Shown: one piece after another, positions 9,601-18,417 of the stretch
Layout of the letters: each line of letters starts with the position of its first letter
How positions within the stretch are numbered: the first letter of the stretch is position 1
Source: Nocardia pseudovaccinii NBRC 100343
Lineage (GTDB): Bacteria; Actinomycetota; Actinomycetes; Mycobacteriales; Mycobacteriaceae
Assembly: GCF_001613225.1 (NCBI RefSeq)
Contig: NZ_BDBY01000110.1
Location: 1 to 64,000, forward strand
Direction: 5' to 3'
DNA length: 64,000 bases
Notes under the pieces: generated by a model
Told to the model about the DNA's origin: nothing
The model's input: only the letters and a program-made list of their open reading frames with translations
The model's database searches: none
Position numbers and translations under genes: made by a program

Positions 9601-9635
9601 TCCTCACCCTCCGGTTCACCTTCCCGCAGGACTGA
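6615..9635 (+). CDS. Alpha-mannosidase, glycoside hydrolase family 38
   Basis: GTG 6615 is chosen because GGGAG lies eight bases upstream; a longer frame from 6555 is unsupported. The protein is about 1006 residues, normal for bacterial/lysosomal-type GH38. HAHID (257-261) provides zinc ligands. WLPDTFGF contains the likely nucleophile Asp371. WVEADTNMPG and the middle-domain region DRIWKMVLLNQFHDILPGSS are typical. The C-terminal half forms the beta-sandwich domains. No signal peptide is seen, so it is probably cytosolic and trims alpha-mannosides, perhaps recycled mannan or lipoglycan fragments. Mycobacteria carry a similar gene (Rv0648 type). Its neighbours suggest no specific pathway. Confidence 0.95.
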   Translation: MHDDRRLIEDRLGRVLTERIVPAIYPESVPLRASIWVAPDEPVPVADGLGAPRTPIESGARWGAPWGTSWFTVEGTVPAEWAGKTVEAIIDLGFDRNMTGFQCEGLVYRSDGSPVKGLHPRNQWVRVASPAVGGEHVLLHVEAASNPIIPFFPPNALGDKLTAGDEPQYRLGRMDLAVFDDEVWQLVQDLEVLGELMHEMPEEPARRYDIVRAIERALDAVDLQDVNATAAAARECLIDVLAKPAVPSVHTISAVGHAHIDTAWLWPLRETVRKVARTTSNMTALLADEPEFIFAMSQAAQFDFIKQHRPEVYERVEQAVSEGRFVPTGGMWVEADTNMPGSEAMARQFVHGKRFFLTEFGVENEEAWLPDTFGFAAGVPQIIKAAGSKWLLTQKISWSQINQFPHHTFLWEGIDGTRIFTHFPPVDTYNCSMHGREIAHAARNFKEKGRASISLAPTGWGDGGGGTTREMIAKAARMADLEGSPKVVWDSPSGFFAKAEAEYENPPVWVGELYLELHRGTLTSQAKTKQGNRRSEHLLREAELWAATAAVRKNLEYPYAALDRIWKMVLLNQFHDILPGSSIAWVHREAEQTYAAVAEELSAIIERAQWVLGGERVGPNMFNPTPHTWRAIPAGAAAPVDSGDSCSVVERAGGGFVLDNGLLRVEVDARGLVASVFDLEHQRETLPPGSFASLLQLHPDFPNSWDAWDVDLFYRNRVTDLTEAEFVVAEPVSKDEAAVRIGRSFGSSKVEQTLTLRPGARGLDIDTTVDWHETEKILKLAFPLDIHADRYASETQFGHVFRPTHTNTSWEYAKFEACNHRFVHFAEPGWGVALVNDSTYGHDVTRTVRADGGTTTTLRFSLLRAPRFPDPETDHGSHHFQHALVPGASIGDAVRAGYRVNLTTSRPGVAEPVAPLFIIDNDAVVTSAVKLADDGSGDVVLRVYEAHGGRASALVTTGFDNAGFQTCDLLERPLPEDTSTTAEGAGVRLQLRPFQLLTLRFTFPQD

Positions 9636-9829
9636 CGACCGCCATGCGCTGGTGTCGGTGGCTCTCGCCCGATGCCGCCATGAGCGCATGATGATCGTTT
9701 GACCAGCATGGAGGAGGTGGGTTCGCGCGAGTCAAGTGGGAAAATTGCGTAGTCGAATACCCGTGTCCGGGTGCTCGACTCGGCGCAAACTCGGAGGTGA
9801 CACCGGGGATGGCCGGGAGGAGGTGTTGC

Positions 9830-12682
9830 GTGGTCGAATCAGGTGCCACGGCATCGTCTGAGGGCGGGCGGCTGGGATTGCAGCGGCCCAGGTTGCTGCG
9901 CCGGATGGCGGATGCCGATGTCACGGTGGTCATCGCGCCTGCGGGCTCGGGGAAGACGCACCTGCTACAGCAGCATGCCGCGGCCGATGGCGATGGCGTG
10001 GCTTGGTATCGGGCCGATCCGGACGATATCGATGCCGAGCGTTTCGTACGGCGGCTGCGGGCGGCGTCGGAGCACGGTCCGCGAACACTGATAGTGGATG
10101 ATTTCCACTTCATTGTGGGCGGGCCTGCCGAGGCGGCCTTCGAACGGTTCGCATTATCGGGTCCTGGTGCGCGTGTCGTCCTCGGCTCTCGGGTGCGTCC
10201 CACCTTCAATCTGATGCGCGCGGAGATCGGCCGGGTGACCGTGCTGTCCGGTGACGATCTGCGCTTCCGCTGCTGGGAGGTCGAGGAGCTGTTCGCGAGC
10301 GTCTACGGCCATCGCCTGCCGCCGGACGAGGCGGCGGCGCTGTCCCGGTTCACCGACGGCTGGGCGGCGGGCTTGCACCTGTTCCACCTCGGCACCCAGA
10401 CCCTGGGCGCTGGTGCGCGACGCGCGGCGATCCGTGCGCTCAGCGGGCGGGCGCGGTATCTGCAGGGCTATCTCGCGCGCACCGTGCTCGGTGAGCTGCC
10501 CGCCGAATTGTGTGAATTCCTGCGCCGCACACATGTTTTCGAGACACTGACCGCCGAGCGCTGCGACCGGCTGCTCGATCGCACCGATTCGGCGGCGCTG
10601 CTGGCCGAGTTGGAGCGGCGCCAGGCACTGACCAGTTCGGACGACGACGGCCACAGCTTCCGCTACCACGAGGTGCTGCGTCAGCATCTGGCCTCAGCCC
10701 TGCGCGAAGAACTCGGCGCGGCCGAGGCGGCCCGATGGTGCCGCAAGGCCGCGACTCAACTCGAGGACGAACACGCCTATCCGGAGGCGGCACGGTTGTT
10801 CGCGCGCGCGGAACACTGGGCCGAGGTGGCCAGGCTGCTGAACACGCACGGGGCGCGGGTGGTCGGCGATCCGCGGAGTCCGGTGTGGTGCGCGGGTTTG
10901 CCCGCATCGGTGGTAGAGCAGGATCCCTGGCTGTCGTTGGCGACGGCTCGCCGTGAGGTGGCGGCCGGAAATCTGCGGCGGGGGTCGCAGCGGTATCGGC
11001 ATGCCGAGCGGTTGTTCTCCGAGCCCGATCTGTGCGATGCGGCCGCGCGGGAACGGCGTCTGGTCGATATCTGGCTCGATGCCGCGCCGCAGGTCGAACT
11101 ACATTGGCTCGATCGAATCCGGGCCGCATCGATGCGTCGTCCATTGGACTATGCCGACGATGACAACCACAGTGCCGGTGCGGCTTTCGCACACACGTGC
11201 GCCTTGCTGCTGGCCGGTCACGTGCGTCGAGCCGGTCAGCAAGCCCAGCTGTCGGTGGACGATGCGACGGTCCCGATGCTCGAGCTGTGGACACAGTTCG
11301 TCGGCACCATCGCGACGATGGTCTGTGGCGAGCACGTCGGGATGCGCGTCGAGTTGCTCGCGGGTGAGGCCGAACGCGCGGGTGCGACGGCGTTGCTGCG
11401 GCAGTGCCGCGCGCTGTCACAGCTCGGCGGCTCCGAGGTCGCCGCGGAATGCGATGCGGCAGGCGATCATTGGGGAGCCGCGCTGGCGGCGGCGATCGCG
11501 GCGTATCGGGCATTGCTGGCGGGCGAGCCGTCGATGTCGTTGTGGCGGGCGGTCATCGAGCGGTGCGTGCGGCTACGCGCGGATACGCCGAAGGCGTGGG
11601 CGTCGGCGTTCGAAGCCTTGGCGGCCGCGGCCGAAAACGCGGCGGATGCCGAAACCAAGGCGACGCGCGCCGAGGCCTTCGCTCGTGCGACCGGCGTACC
11701 CGGTGCGCGCGCGATCGCCTTACTCGCCAACGCCGTCCGAACCGGCAACGTCGCCGCGGCGCCGTTCGCCGCCGCGCGTGCACTCGCCGTGGAAATCGGT
11801 ATGCCATTACCGCAGGCGCTCGTCGACCGTGTTCGTGAGGCGAAACCCGTTGTCACGCTGCCGATCCCGGAGAACGCGCTGCTGCGGCTGCGCTGCCTCG
11901 GCGCTTTCGTGGTCGAGGTCGACGGCATCGAATTGGATCCGCGGACCCTCCGGCCACGCGCCGCCGCTGCCCTTCGCTACCTATCGATGCGCGCCGGGCG
12001 GTGGGTGCATCGTGACGACCTGGTCGCGGCGCTGTGGCCCGATCTGCCCGAGGCGCAGGCCCGGCAGAGCCTGCAGGTGAGCGTATCCGCGGTCCGGCGT
12101 TTCCTCGAACCCGATACCGGCCGCGGCAAATCGACGCTGCTGATGCGCCGGGGCGAGACGTATTCCCTTGTCCTGAACGGCCGTAGCACCGCCGACGTCG
12201 TCGCCTTCGAGACTGTGCTCGAGACGGGCCGGTCCGCGCTGCAACTCGGTGACGAGGACCGGGCGCACAGTGCGTTCACGGCGGCGTTGGCCGAGTACCG
12301 CGGCGAACTACTGCCCTCGGATGGAGCCGTCGAGTGGGTTGTTGCCGAACGCGACCGGCTCCGAACCCAGGCGTCACTCGCCGGTGTCACCCTCGCCGAA
12401 CTCGATTTGGGCCGCGATCGTGCCGCCGCCGCGATCGATGCGCTGCGGCGCAGCCTGGATATCGATCCGTACCTGGATCGCGCCTGGCGGCTGCTGATCT
12501 CGGCTTACCAGCGCGCGGACGATCTGGCTGCCGCGGAGCGAGCCCGGCGCGACTACGCGAAGATGCTCGCCGAGCTGGGCGTTCAATCCGCGAATCCGGT
12601 TACCGTGCTTGCCGGGCCAACTCGAACGGCACGTGCGCCGGGCACATCGCCTCGACCGCGCGTGCGATCCGCTGCCGGGTAG
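9830..12682 (+). CDS. STAND NTPase regulator with C-terminal BTAD domain
   Basis: GTG 9830 follows AGGAGG by six bases. The 950-residue protein starts with a MalT-like NTPase: Walker A APAGSGKT (36-43) and Walker B LIVDDFH (87-93). A long TPR-like helical middle follows, then an OmpR/SARP-type winged helix (about 684-765, LRCLGAFVVEVDG) and a BTAD helical domain (about 785-925). Such proteins are ATP-dependent switches that bind DNA once an inducer releases the NTPase module. The DNA-binding half is SARP-like rather than LuxR-like and lies at the C-terminus. The gene is convergent with, and overlaps by 83 bases, the last gene of eCIS arm A. Control of the eCIS is a reasonable guess, not shown. 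Confidence 0.88.
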   Translation: MVESGATASSEGGRLGLQRPRLLRRMADADVTVVIAPAGSGKTHLLQQHAAADGDGVAWYRADPDDIDAERFVRRLRAASEHGPRTLIVDDFHFIVGGPAEAAFERFALSGPGARVVLGSRVRPTFNLMRAEIGRVTVLSGDDLRFRCWEVEELFASVYGHRLPPDEAAALSRFTDGWAAGLHLFHLGTQTLGAGARRAAIRALSGRARYLQGYLARTVLGELPAELCEFLRRTHVFETLTAERCDRLLDRTDSAALLAELERRQALTSSDDDGHSFRYHEVLRQHLASALREELGAAEAARWCRKAATQLEDEHAYPEAARLFARAEHWAEVARLLNTHGARVVGDPRSPVWCAGLPASVVEQDPWLSLATARREVAAGNLRRGSQRYRHAERLFSEPDLCDAAARERRLVDIWLDAAPQVELHWLDRIRAASMRRPLDYADDDNHSAGAAFAHTCALLLAGHVRRAGQQAQLSVDDATVPMLELWTQFVGTIATMVCGEHVGMRVELLAGEAERAGATALLRQCRALSQLGGSEVAAECDAAGDHWGAALAAAIAAYRALLAGEPSMSLWRAVIERCVRLRADTPKAWASAFEALAAAAENAADAETKATRAEAFARATGVPGARAIALLANAVRTGNVAAAPFAAARALAVEIGMPLPQALVDRVREAKPVVTLPIPENALLRLRCLGAFVVEVDGIELDPRTLRPRAAAALRYLSMRAGRWVHRDDLVAALWPDLPEAQARQSLQVSVSAVRRFLEPDTGRGKSTLLMRRGETYSLVLNGRSTADVVAFETVLETGRSALQLGDEDRAHSAFTAALAEYRGELLPSDGAVEWVVAERDRLRTQASLAGVTLAELDLGRDRAAAAIDALRRSLDIDPYLDRAWRLLISAYQRADDLAAAERARRDYAKMLAELGVQSANPVTVLAGPTRTARAPGTSPRPRVRSAAG

Positions 12683-13139
12683 GCCCATCCCAGCGGTCGG
12701 GGGGGACCAGCACGATCAGGCGTGACACCGTGTCGCCGGGGGCGACGGTGTCGGGTGTGCGGGACCATCGTGCGCCGCCGCTTTCCACCACCTCCACCTC
12801 GCAGCCGCACACCCTGCGGATGTGCTCCTTCATCGCCGCGACACCCCCGCGACGCGCGTGCATGCCGACCGCGGCCGCGACGACGGCCCGCAGCCGATCC
12901 GTCGGCCACTGTTCGTCGGTGTCGGCATCGACCCAGCCCGCGAGCCAGGTCAGGAAGTCGGCGGGGGCGAGCGCGGGATCGACGTAGGTGTGCAGGGCGT
13001 CGAAGGTGAGGAAGACCGGAGCGAGGATCTCGTCCATCCCGTTCGTCCAGCGCTGAACGAACGGGTCGTCGAGGTAGATGCCCGGCAGGAACTCGCCGAG
13101 CGGATGCGCCGACGGCAGCCCCGCGACCGTGCCCCTCAT
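12600..13139 (-). CDS. eCIS tail protein I-like baseplate component (Afp12-like)
   Basis: The 179-residue protein resembles phage tail protein I/P2 gpI. LPGIYLDDPFVQRWTNGMDE at the start and FLTWLAGWVD in the first half are typical of the small baseplate protein following Afp11 in eCIS loci. It should sit at the baseplate periphery. Its start overlaps the end of the baseplate J gene by four bases (ATGA), so translation is coupled. It is the last gene of arm A. Its final 83 bases are also the antisense of the regulator's C-terminal codons. No tail-fibre gene follows, unlike Afp or PVC. Confidence 0.88.
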   Translation of the reverse strand: MRGTVAGLPSAHPLGEFLPGIYLDDPFVQRWTNGMDEILAPVFLTFDALHTYVDPALAPADFLTWLAGWVDADTDEQWPTDRLRAVVAAAVGMHARRGGVAAMKEHIRRVCGCEVEVVESGGARWSRTPDTVAPGDTVSRLIVLVPPDRWDGPTRQRIARAVEAMCPAHVPFELARQAR

Positions 13140-15112
13140 GACGTGACCTTGATCTGATGCTCGAACGAATACGCCAAACCATTGGGCGGCAGAGTGATTC
13201 GCTGGGTGGCTTCACCGCGTGTGCCATTGATCGGATCGGCGGGGTACAACCGCAGGTCGTCGATCTGCTCGACGCCGTCGATACCCTGCAGTACCGCATA
13301 CAGTTCCCCGGCCTGCACCGACCTGCCGAGCGGCCAACCCTGACCGCTCGGACCATCGGTCACCGGGTGCAGATAGCTGTTGAGCGCGCGGATCGCACTC
13401 GCGCGGACCCGAGCCGGATCGATGGTCGCACGTGCGCGCACCGCGCCGACGACGGTCACCCCGCGATAGCGCGGCGGTTCGACGATCAGGCGCGCCCCGA
13501 TCATCCGCCGTTCGTCCAGATACGCGACGACACGCTGCAGCAACTCGTCGGACGGCTGGAGCCGTTCGAACGGGACGGTCGCCGTCTCGTCGCTGTCCAC
13601 CTCGGGAACGATCAGCACCCGGACCACCGCCGCGTCCTGGCCCGTGCCCGCAAGGCAGTGGGCGCGGGCTACGCGGGGCGAGGACGCCAGCGCGAGCAAC
13701 TCGTAATCCCTTGTGGTGACAGCACGTTCGCGAGTGCGCAGCATCATCGGCGCGCGCAGTTTCGCATTCTCGACCGTCTCGCCGTCTACACCGCCGGTAC
13801 CGGGCCTGCGGTTCTCGATGCGCGAAACGTAGGGCAGCGAGCTGCGCAGCGAACGGACGGTGCCGCGCGCCACATTGCCGCGACGCCCGCCACCGGTCCG
13901 GTAGCGCGGTACCCGGATCGGGGCACCCTTCGGCGGCACCGAACCGTAGTGGGTGACCGAGCCGTCCGGCTGACGGATGGCGGGTCCGAAGACGATGACG
14001 CCCGCGGCGGCGTCGAGGGTGAAGTGCCGGTCATCGGGTCGGCTGTCACCGAAGTGCTCGACCCGCATCCACTGCTGCCAGCCATCGCCCGCAGCTACTT
14101 CGACGACGATATCCTCGTCCGGCTCGGCGACGACTGGTCGCTGGTCGAGCGGAAACTCTTGTGCCGGAATACCTTCGGACATGCCGATGATCTCGTCGCG
14201 CATGATCTCGGCGTAGCGGGCGTCGACGGTTCCACCGATGGTGAAGGCCGAGGCGGCGAACACCCGGGGCGCGGCGGTATACGGCGGTTGGCCGGGGCGC
14301 ACGGGCACCACGCGGCACCGCAGCCAGCCCGCCGTGCGCCGTTGGATCGGCGATGCGCGGTGCGAGGGCGGCACGTGCAGCACGATATCGCCGGGGCGGT
14401 TGAGTCCGCCGGTGTCATCGCGTTCGAGTTCACAGCCGGTCCAGCGGCGTCCGTCCCATGCCTCCCACACGAGTGGTGGCTGGCGCGGATCGACGCCGAC
14501 ACCTTCGACGCGGCAGTCGAATCGCAGTACAACGGCGCACGAGGGCACCGGATTCGACAGCCCTACGTACATCGTGTCGTCGGGCGCGGGTGTGGGGGAA
14601 AAGCACGCGAATTGCGCTCCGGTGGTGAGCTCGTCGGTGCGATCGATTACGGGGCCGCCCGCGGCTCCGGTGGCGATGGCGGTCAATGCGCACGGCACGA
14701 TCGGCAGGTCGACGGCGGTCGCGAAGACGACGGGTTCGATTGTCTCGGTGCGCCATTGGTCGGGTCGGCTGGTGTCCTCGCGATCGGTGGCGGTCTGCGT
14801 GCCGACGGGCACCAGCACGACCTCCTCGCGCGGTGCGGAGAGCCAGAAGGTGACCGGCACGGTGGCGGCCGCGGGTGGGAACAGTCGAATGCCGAGGAGT
14901 TCGAGGAATTTCAGGTAGAGCCGGTCCGGCACCCGGTTGAGCCGGTAGAGCAGTTGGTCGACCACCATGGCGTACGTTTCCAGCAGGGTGACGCCCGGAT
15001 CGGAGACATTGTGGTCGCTCCATTCCGGACAATGCTGTTGGACATAGCGTTTCGCGTCATCGACGAGGCCCTGGAAGCTGCGGTCGTCGAGGTTGGGCGC
15101 GGGCAGCGTCAC
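13136..15112 (-). CDS. eCIS baseplate assembly protein J-like (Afp11-like)
   Basis: This 658-residue protein has the N-terminal signature of 'putative baseplate assembly proteins' (LDDRSFQGLVDDAKRYV, then WSDHNVSDPGVTLLE and LDQ-type helices) and a long beta-rich body ending in a gpJ-like region. It forms the baseplate wedge that links the hub to the sheath initiator. GTG 15112 overlaps the gp25 gene stop by four bases, and its own stop overlaps the tail I start. A 664-codon antisense frame here is a GC-bias artefact. Confidence 0.93.
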   Translation of the reverse strand: MTLPAPNLDDRSFQGLVDDAKRYVQQHCPEWSDHNVSDPGVTLLETYAMVVDQLLYRLNRVPDRLYLKFLELLGIRLFPPAAATVPVTFWLSAPREEVVLVPVGTQTATDREDTSRPDQWRTETIEPVVFATAVDLPIVPCALTAIATGAAGGPVIDRTDELTTGAQFACFSPTPAPDDTMYVGLSNPVPSCAVVLRFDCRVEGVGVDPRQPPLVWEAWDGRRWTGCELERDDTGGLNRPGDIVLHVPPSHRASPIQRRTAGWLRCRVVPVRPGQPPYTAAPRVFAASAFTIGGTVDARYAEIMRDEIIGMSEGIPAQEFPLDQRPVVAEPDEDIVVEVAAGDGWQQWMRVEHFGDSRPDDRHFTLDAAAGVIVFGPAIRQPDGSVTHYGSVPPKGAPIRVPRYRTGGGRRGNVARGTVRSLRSSLPYVSRIENRRPGTGGVDGETVENAKLRAPMMLRTRERAVTTRDYELLALASSPRVARAHCLAGTGQDAAVVRVLIVPEVDSDETATVPFERLQPSDELLQRVVAYLDERRMIGARLIVEPPRYRGVTVVGAVRARATIDPARVRASAIRALNSYLHPVTDGPSGQGWPLGRSVQAGELYAVLQGIDGVEQIDDLRLYPADPINGTRGEATQRITLPPNGLAYSFEHQIKVTS

Positions 15113-15534
15113 GACGCACCACCCGATTCCGCGTGCTCCGGAATGACATAGAACGGGAACACCAGATTGCGGGGGTCGTTGCGGCCCCGAATGCTGTATC
15201 GGACATCGATATACAGCGTTCCGCTGTCCACATCATCGAAACGCACCTGCACGGCGTCGACGTCGATGCGCGGCTCCCACCGCTCCAGCGCGGCCCGCAC
15301 CTCGTAGACGATCTGTCCCGCAGTCGCGGCGTCCGCCGGTGCGAATGCGAATTCATGTATGGCACAACCGAATTCGGGACGCATCGGACGTTCCCCCGGT
15401 GCGGTACCCAGGATCAGCCGGATGCTCTCCTTGATCTCTTGGTCCGCGCCCACCAACGCGATGGCGCCGGTGTAATCGGTTCGCATGGGAAAGAACGCCC
15501 AGCCCGCGCCGATGAACTGTTCGGCCATGGTCAT
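15109..15534 (-). CDS. eCIS gp25-like baseplate wedge protein (Afp9-like)
   Basis: The 141-residue protein matches the GPW/gp25 family: IKESIRLILGTAPGERPMRP followed by EFGCAIHEFAF is the family core, including the conserved Arg-rich 'GERPMRPEFG' motif. In T4 and eCIS this small protein nucleates sheath assembly on the baseplate. It overlaps both neighbours by four bases (PAAR gene before, Afp11-like gene after), so the baseplate genes are translationally chained. Confidence 0.93.
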   Translation of the reverse strand: MTMAEQFIGAGWAFFPMRTDYTGAIALVGADQEIKESIRLILGTAPGERPMRPEFGCAIHEFAFAPADAATAGQIVYEVRAALERWEPRIDVDAVQVRFDDVDSGTLYIDVRYSIRGRNDPRNLVFPFYVIPEHAESGGAS

Positions 15535-15812
15535 CCTCCGATCAGGACGGTCGGGCAGCCCATGGCGATCGGCGCGCCACAGGCCGACAGATCGCCGACG
15601 CGGGCGGCGGGCATCCCGCCGATTAGCACCGTCGGACAGCCGGGACCCGCGATGGCCGACGGCGGGTGGACGGCAGGCGGCGGAAATGAGCAGATATGCG
15701 GCGTGCCGACGGTGGCGGCGGGCATCCCGCCGATCAGAACCGTAGGCACACCGGGTGGTCCGATCACGCCGGGGTGCGCGGTTGGATCCGCAACGCGAGC
15801 GGCGGGTGGCAT
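15531..15812 (-). CDS. PAAR-repeat spike-tip protein (Afp10-like)
   Basis: Ninety-three residues containing the PAAR motif itself (MPPAARVAD at the start, GGMPAARVGD later) and three copies of PTVLIGG. This is the small conical protein that caps the VgrG spike in T6SS and eCIS particles and can carry effectors. It has no C-terminal toxin extension here. It lies 19 bases after the VgrG gene and overlaps gp25 by four bases. Confidence 0.93.
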   Translation of the reverse strand: MPPAARVADPTAHPGVIGPPGVPTVLIGGMPAATVGTPHICSFPPPAVHPPSAIAGPGCPTVLIGGMPAARVGDLSACGAPIAMGCPTVLIGG

Positions 15813-15831
15813 ATCGACCCCTTCCTTTCCG

Positions 15832-17664
15832 TCAGTTGATCCGGACCATGGCGGCGCGAACGGTCGCGGTCGCTCCGGCCGTCAATTCCGCACTGGCGCT
15901 GCCATTTACGGATACGGTTGTGCCTCGCACCTCGATGCCCGCGGTGCTGGAGACTTTCACCGGTCCGGCGCCGCCGTCGAGCGTGATCCCGGACTTCGCG
16001 CCGAGTGAGATGTCGTTGCCGGTGAGCTTCAGGGTTCCGGTGCCCGCGTCGACCGTCACGCCGTTGCGCGCCGAAACGGTGACGGTTCCGTCGCTGTGGA
16101 CGGTGATCGTGGTCTGCTGCTGGTCCAGGTCGAGGGTGAGTTTCTGGTCGCCGGTCGCCACGTGGACGCCCTGGCCGCCCGCCGCCTGCTCACGGAATTC
16201 GACCCGATGGCCGGTGCGGGAGACGATCGAGCGCCGGTTCACCGCGCCGCTGGTGCGGTCCACGAGATCGCCCACCCCGGTCGGGGGTGTGTCGACACCG
16301 TTGTACAGGCCACCGATGACGTACGGACGTCTGAAGTCGCCGTGCTCGAAGGCGACGAGTACTTCGTCGCCGACCTCGGGCAGGAAAAGCGCGCCGCGTT
16401 CGTGGCCCGCCCCCTGCTGCACGGTCCGAGCCCACACGCTGACGAAACCATCGGCCAGCCAAGGGAAAGTGATGCGGACCCTGGCCATATTCGCCGGATC
16501 GTTGTTATCGCTGACCTGTCCGATCACCACACCCGCGAAACTCGCGCGAGCCGAATTCGCTTGTGCCGCACCGCTGACCAGTCCGGCGAGCGTGCGATCA
16601 CGCCGTCCGCTGACGATGACGCTGGTCGTATATCCGGTCTCCGGATCGAAGGTGTGCCGCGACGCCGTCACGGTGTACTTGCCCTCGAACGGTTTACCGG
16701 CATTGGCGAGTGCGACGGCTGTGCCCGCGCGCACCTTCGGGTTGCCGCGCAGCACCGCCTCCAATTCCGCGAATCCGCTCGCGACCTGTTCGGCCAGTGC
16801 CTTACATGCGACGTCCACCTCAGCCTGCGTGCCGTACGGGGCTTGCGCACCAACGAGTTTCGGTGCTTTGAACAAGCTCGCGAGGTCGCCCGGTCGCACG
16901 CCGTTCTCGGCTGTCGCGGTTTTCGCGGGTGCGTCGGCGACGACGGCTTTCTTGCGCGTCACATCCCAGCCGCGGACCTGAACGCCAGGTACCTGGTCGG
17001 CCGAGGTGACAATGGCGCGCAGCCGCAGCACATTTCGCCCCAGCTCCAGGACGAGCGGATCCTCGGTCGCCTTGGCCTCGGTGCGCGGCGCGGTGTCCGC
17101 GGTGGTGGGTTTGCCGAAGTCGAGTTTGCCGTCGGTTACCGCAACCTCGACGCCGCTGTCGGCCGCGAGCTGGCGCAGCAGCTCCCAGTCGCTGACATTG
17201 CCCTGCGAAATCTGTTCCAGCACAGGACCACTCGCCGCGATCTTGCCGATATCGACACCCGCGTCGCTCGCGATCCGGCGCGCGACGTCCGCGGCCGACA
17301 TGTGCTCGAAGCCGGTCACCCGCCGTCCGCGTTGCAGCCGATGCGATTTGTCGAGGCCACGCACGGTGGTGAAGGTGCCGGTGCCGTCGAACTCCTTCTC
17401 GATCGCGGTGACCTCGGCCGACAGCAGCGGCACCGGGGTGTTCGCCTCATTGGACGCGACCCCGAGTTCGATCGGAACGCCGATTTCGATATTCGCCTTG
17501 TCGAGGACAATGTTCTGGGGGTCGCGGAAGCGCAGCACGAAAAGGTCTGGCGCGCTGCGGTTGTCGTCGACCATGCCGTAGGTGAGCAGTGCCGCGATAT
17601 CGGCGGGCAGTGGTGTGCCCGCGATGCGGACGAGCAACTGGTTCGTGAAGTCCTGGGCGGGCAC
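15832..17664 (-). CDS. eCIS VgrG-like spike/hub protein (Afp8-like)
   Basis: I place the start at GTG 17664, just after the LysM gene's stop; a longer frame reads antisense-like nonsense over that gene. The protein is about 610 residues. The N-terminal half is a phage D/gp27-like hub. An OB fold follows (VVIGQVSDNNDPANMARVRI, then FLPEVGDEVLVAFEHGD). The C-terminal third is a beta-prism of short repeats (VTVSARNGVTVDAG and following). It should form the trimeric puncturing spike that carries the PAAR tip. No evolved toxin domain is fused to it. Confidence 0.93.
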   Translation of the reverse strand: MPAQDFTNQLLVRIAGTPLPADIAALLTYGMVDDNRSAPDLFVLRFRDPQNIVLDKANIEIGVPIELGVASNEANTPVPLLSAEVTAIEKEFDGTGTFTTVRGLDKSHRLQRGRRVTGFEHMSAADVARRIASDAGVDIGKIAASGPVLEQISQGNVSDWELLRQLAADSGVEVAVTDGKLDFGKPTTADTAPRTEAKATEDPLVLELGRNVLRLRAIVTSADQVPGVQVRGWDVTRKKAVVADAPAKTATAENGVRPGDLASLFKAPKLVGAQAPYGTQAEVDVACKALAEQVASGFAELEAVLRGNPKVRAGTAVALANAGKPFEGKYTVTASRHTFDPETGYTTSVIVSGRRDRTLAGLVSGAAQANSARASFAGVVIGQVSDNNDPANMARVRITFPWLADGFVSVWARTVQQGAGHERGALFLPEVGDEVLVAFEHGDFRRPYVIGGLYNGVDTPPTGVGDLVDRTSGAVNRRSIVSRTGHRVEFREQAAGGQGVHVATGDQKLTLDLDQQQTTITVHSDGTVTVSARNGVTVDAGTGTLKLTGNDISLGAKSGITLDGGAGPVKVSSTAGIEVRGTTVSVNGSASAELTAGATATVRAAMVRIN

Positions 17665-17666
17665 GG

Positions 17667-18416
17667 TTACCCCAGCTCGTCGGCGGCCGGGATGAGCAGT
17701 TCCGTACCGGGTCGCAACCGCATCGGGTCGTCGATATTGTTGGCGGTCGCGACGGCGCGCCAGCGGCTCGGATCGCCGTACTCGCGCCAGGCGATCGAGG
17801 CGAGGGTGTCGCCCGCGATGACGGTGTGCATCGTGCGCGCCGTCAGGCTGCCCGAAGTGGGATTCTGTTTGGGCTGATCGGCGGCGATCTCCTCGATCGT
17901 GACCGTCGCGGTGCCGCGGATCGGCAGACCGCCCGCGGTGAACAGGGTGTATTTCACCGCCACCGAGCTCACATATGCCGTGAATCCGGTCAGCCCGCCC
18001 CAGTGGAAGATCACCCACGGCGGGCTCGACTTCTTCTTGTCGTGGCTCTCGTCGGTGGGTACGCAGCAGGCGAACAGCCGCTCGACCGTGTCGACAACCT
18101 TGGTGTCCTGCTGTGGGCCCGCGTCGAGAAACATTTCGAGCGTGAGCTTGGCGGGGTCGGCGCCCTTGAACTCGGGCACGCCGCTCTTCTTGCTGCCCTT
18201 CTGCGCATCCCGATTCCACTTGGCGGACTTGGTAACCGACAATTCCTTCGGGTTGAACTGGAAGTCGATCTGACCACGGCGCGGGCCGGGTTGCAGCGAT
18301 CCCTTTTCCACCGGGGGATCGCGCACCTCGAGGAACGCATGCTCCAATTTCGGTCGGCCGCTGCCGGATCGGTCGGCGCCCGCACTGCTGGCTGCGAAGG
18401 CGATCGGCGCGGGCAT
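17667..18416 (-). CDS. eCIS LysM-type hub protein (Afp7-like)
   Basis: Start at ATG 18416, right after the upstream stop. The protein is 249 residues. The N-terminal part is the conserved tail-hub domain (IDFQFNPKELSVTKSAKW). The C-terminus is a LysM module (HTVIAGDTLASIAWREYGDP, then LRPGTELLIPA). In Afp/PVC/Cis particles this protein connects the tube to the VgrG hub; the LysM is structural in that setting. It is two bases from both flanking genes and in the canonical order tube, Afp7, Afp8. Confidence 0.92.
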   Translation of the reverse strand: MPAPIAFAASSAGADRSGSGRPKLEHAFLEVRDPPVEKGSLQPGPRRGQIDFQFNPKELSVTKSAKWNRDAQKGSKKSGVPEFKGADPAKLTLEMFLDAGPQQDTKVVDTVERLFACCVPTDESHDKKKSSPPWVIFHWGGLTGFTAYVSSVAVKYTLFTAGGLPIRGTATVTIEEIAADQPKQNPTSGSLTARTMHTVIAGDTLASIAWREYGDPSRWRAVATANNIDDPMRLRPGTELLIPAADELG

Positions 18417-18417
18417 C

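Noticed and set aside
13157-15151. A 664-codon open frame on the plus strand opposite the Afp11-like gene
   Set aside because: It mirrors the GC-biased codons of the real minus-strand gene, has no recognisable domain and overlaps three coupled eCIS genes. The same holds for the long plus-strand frames at 16096-17877 and 22247-24325.
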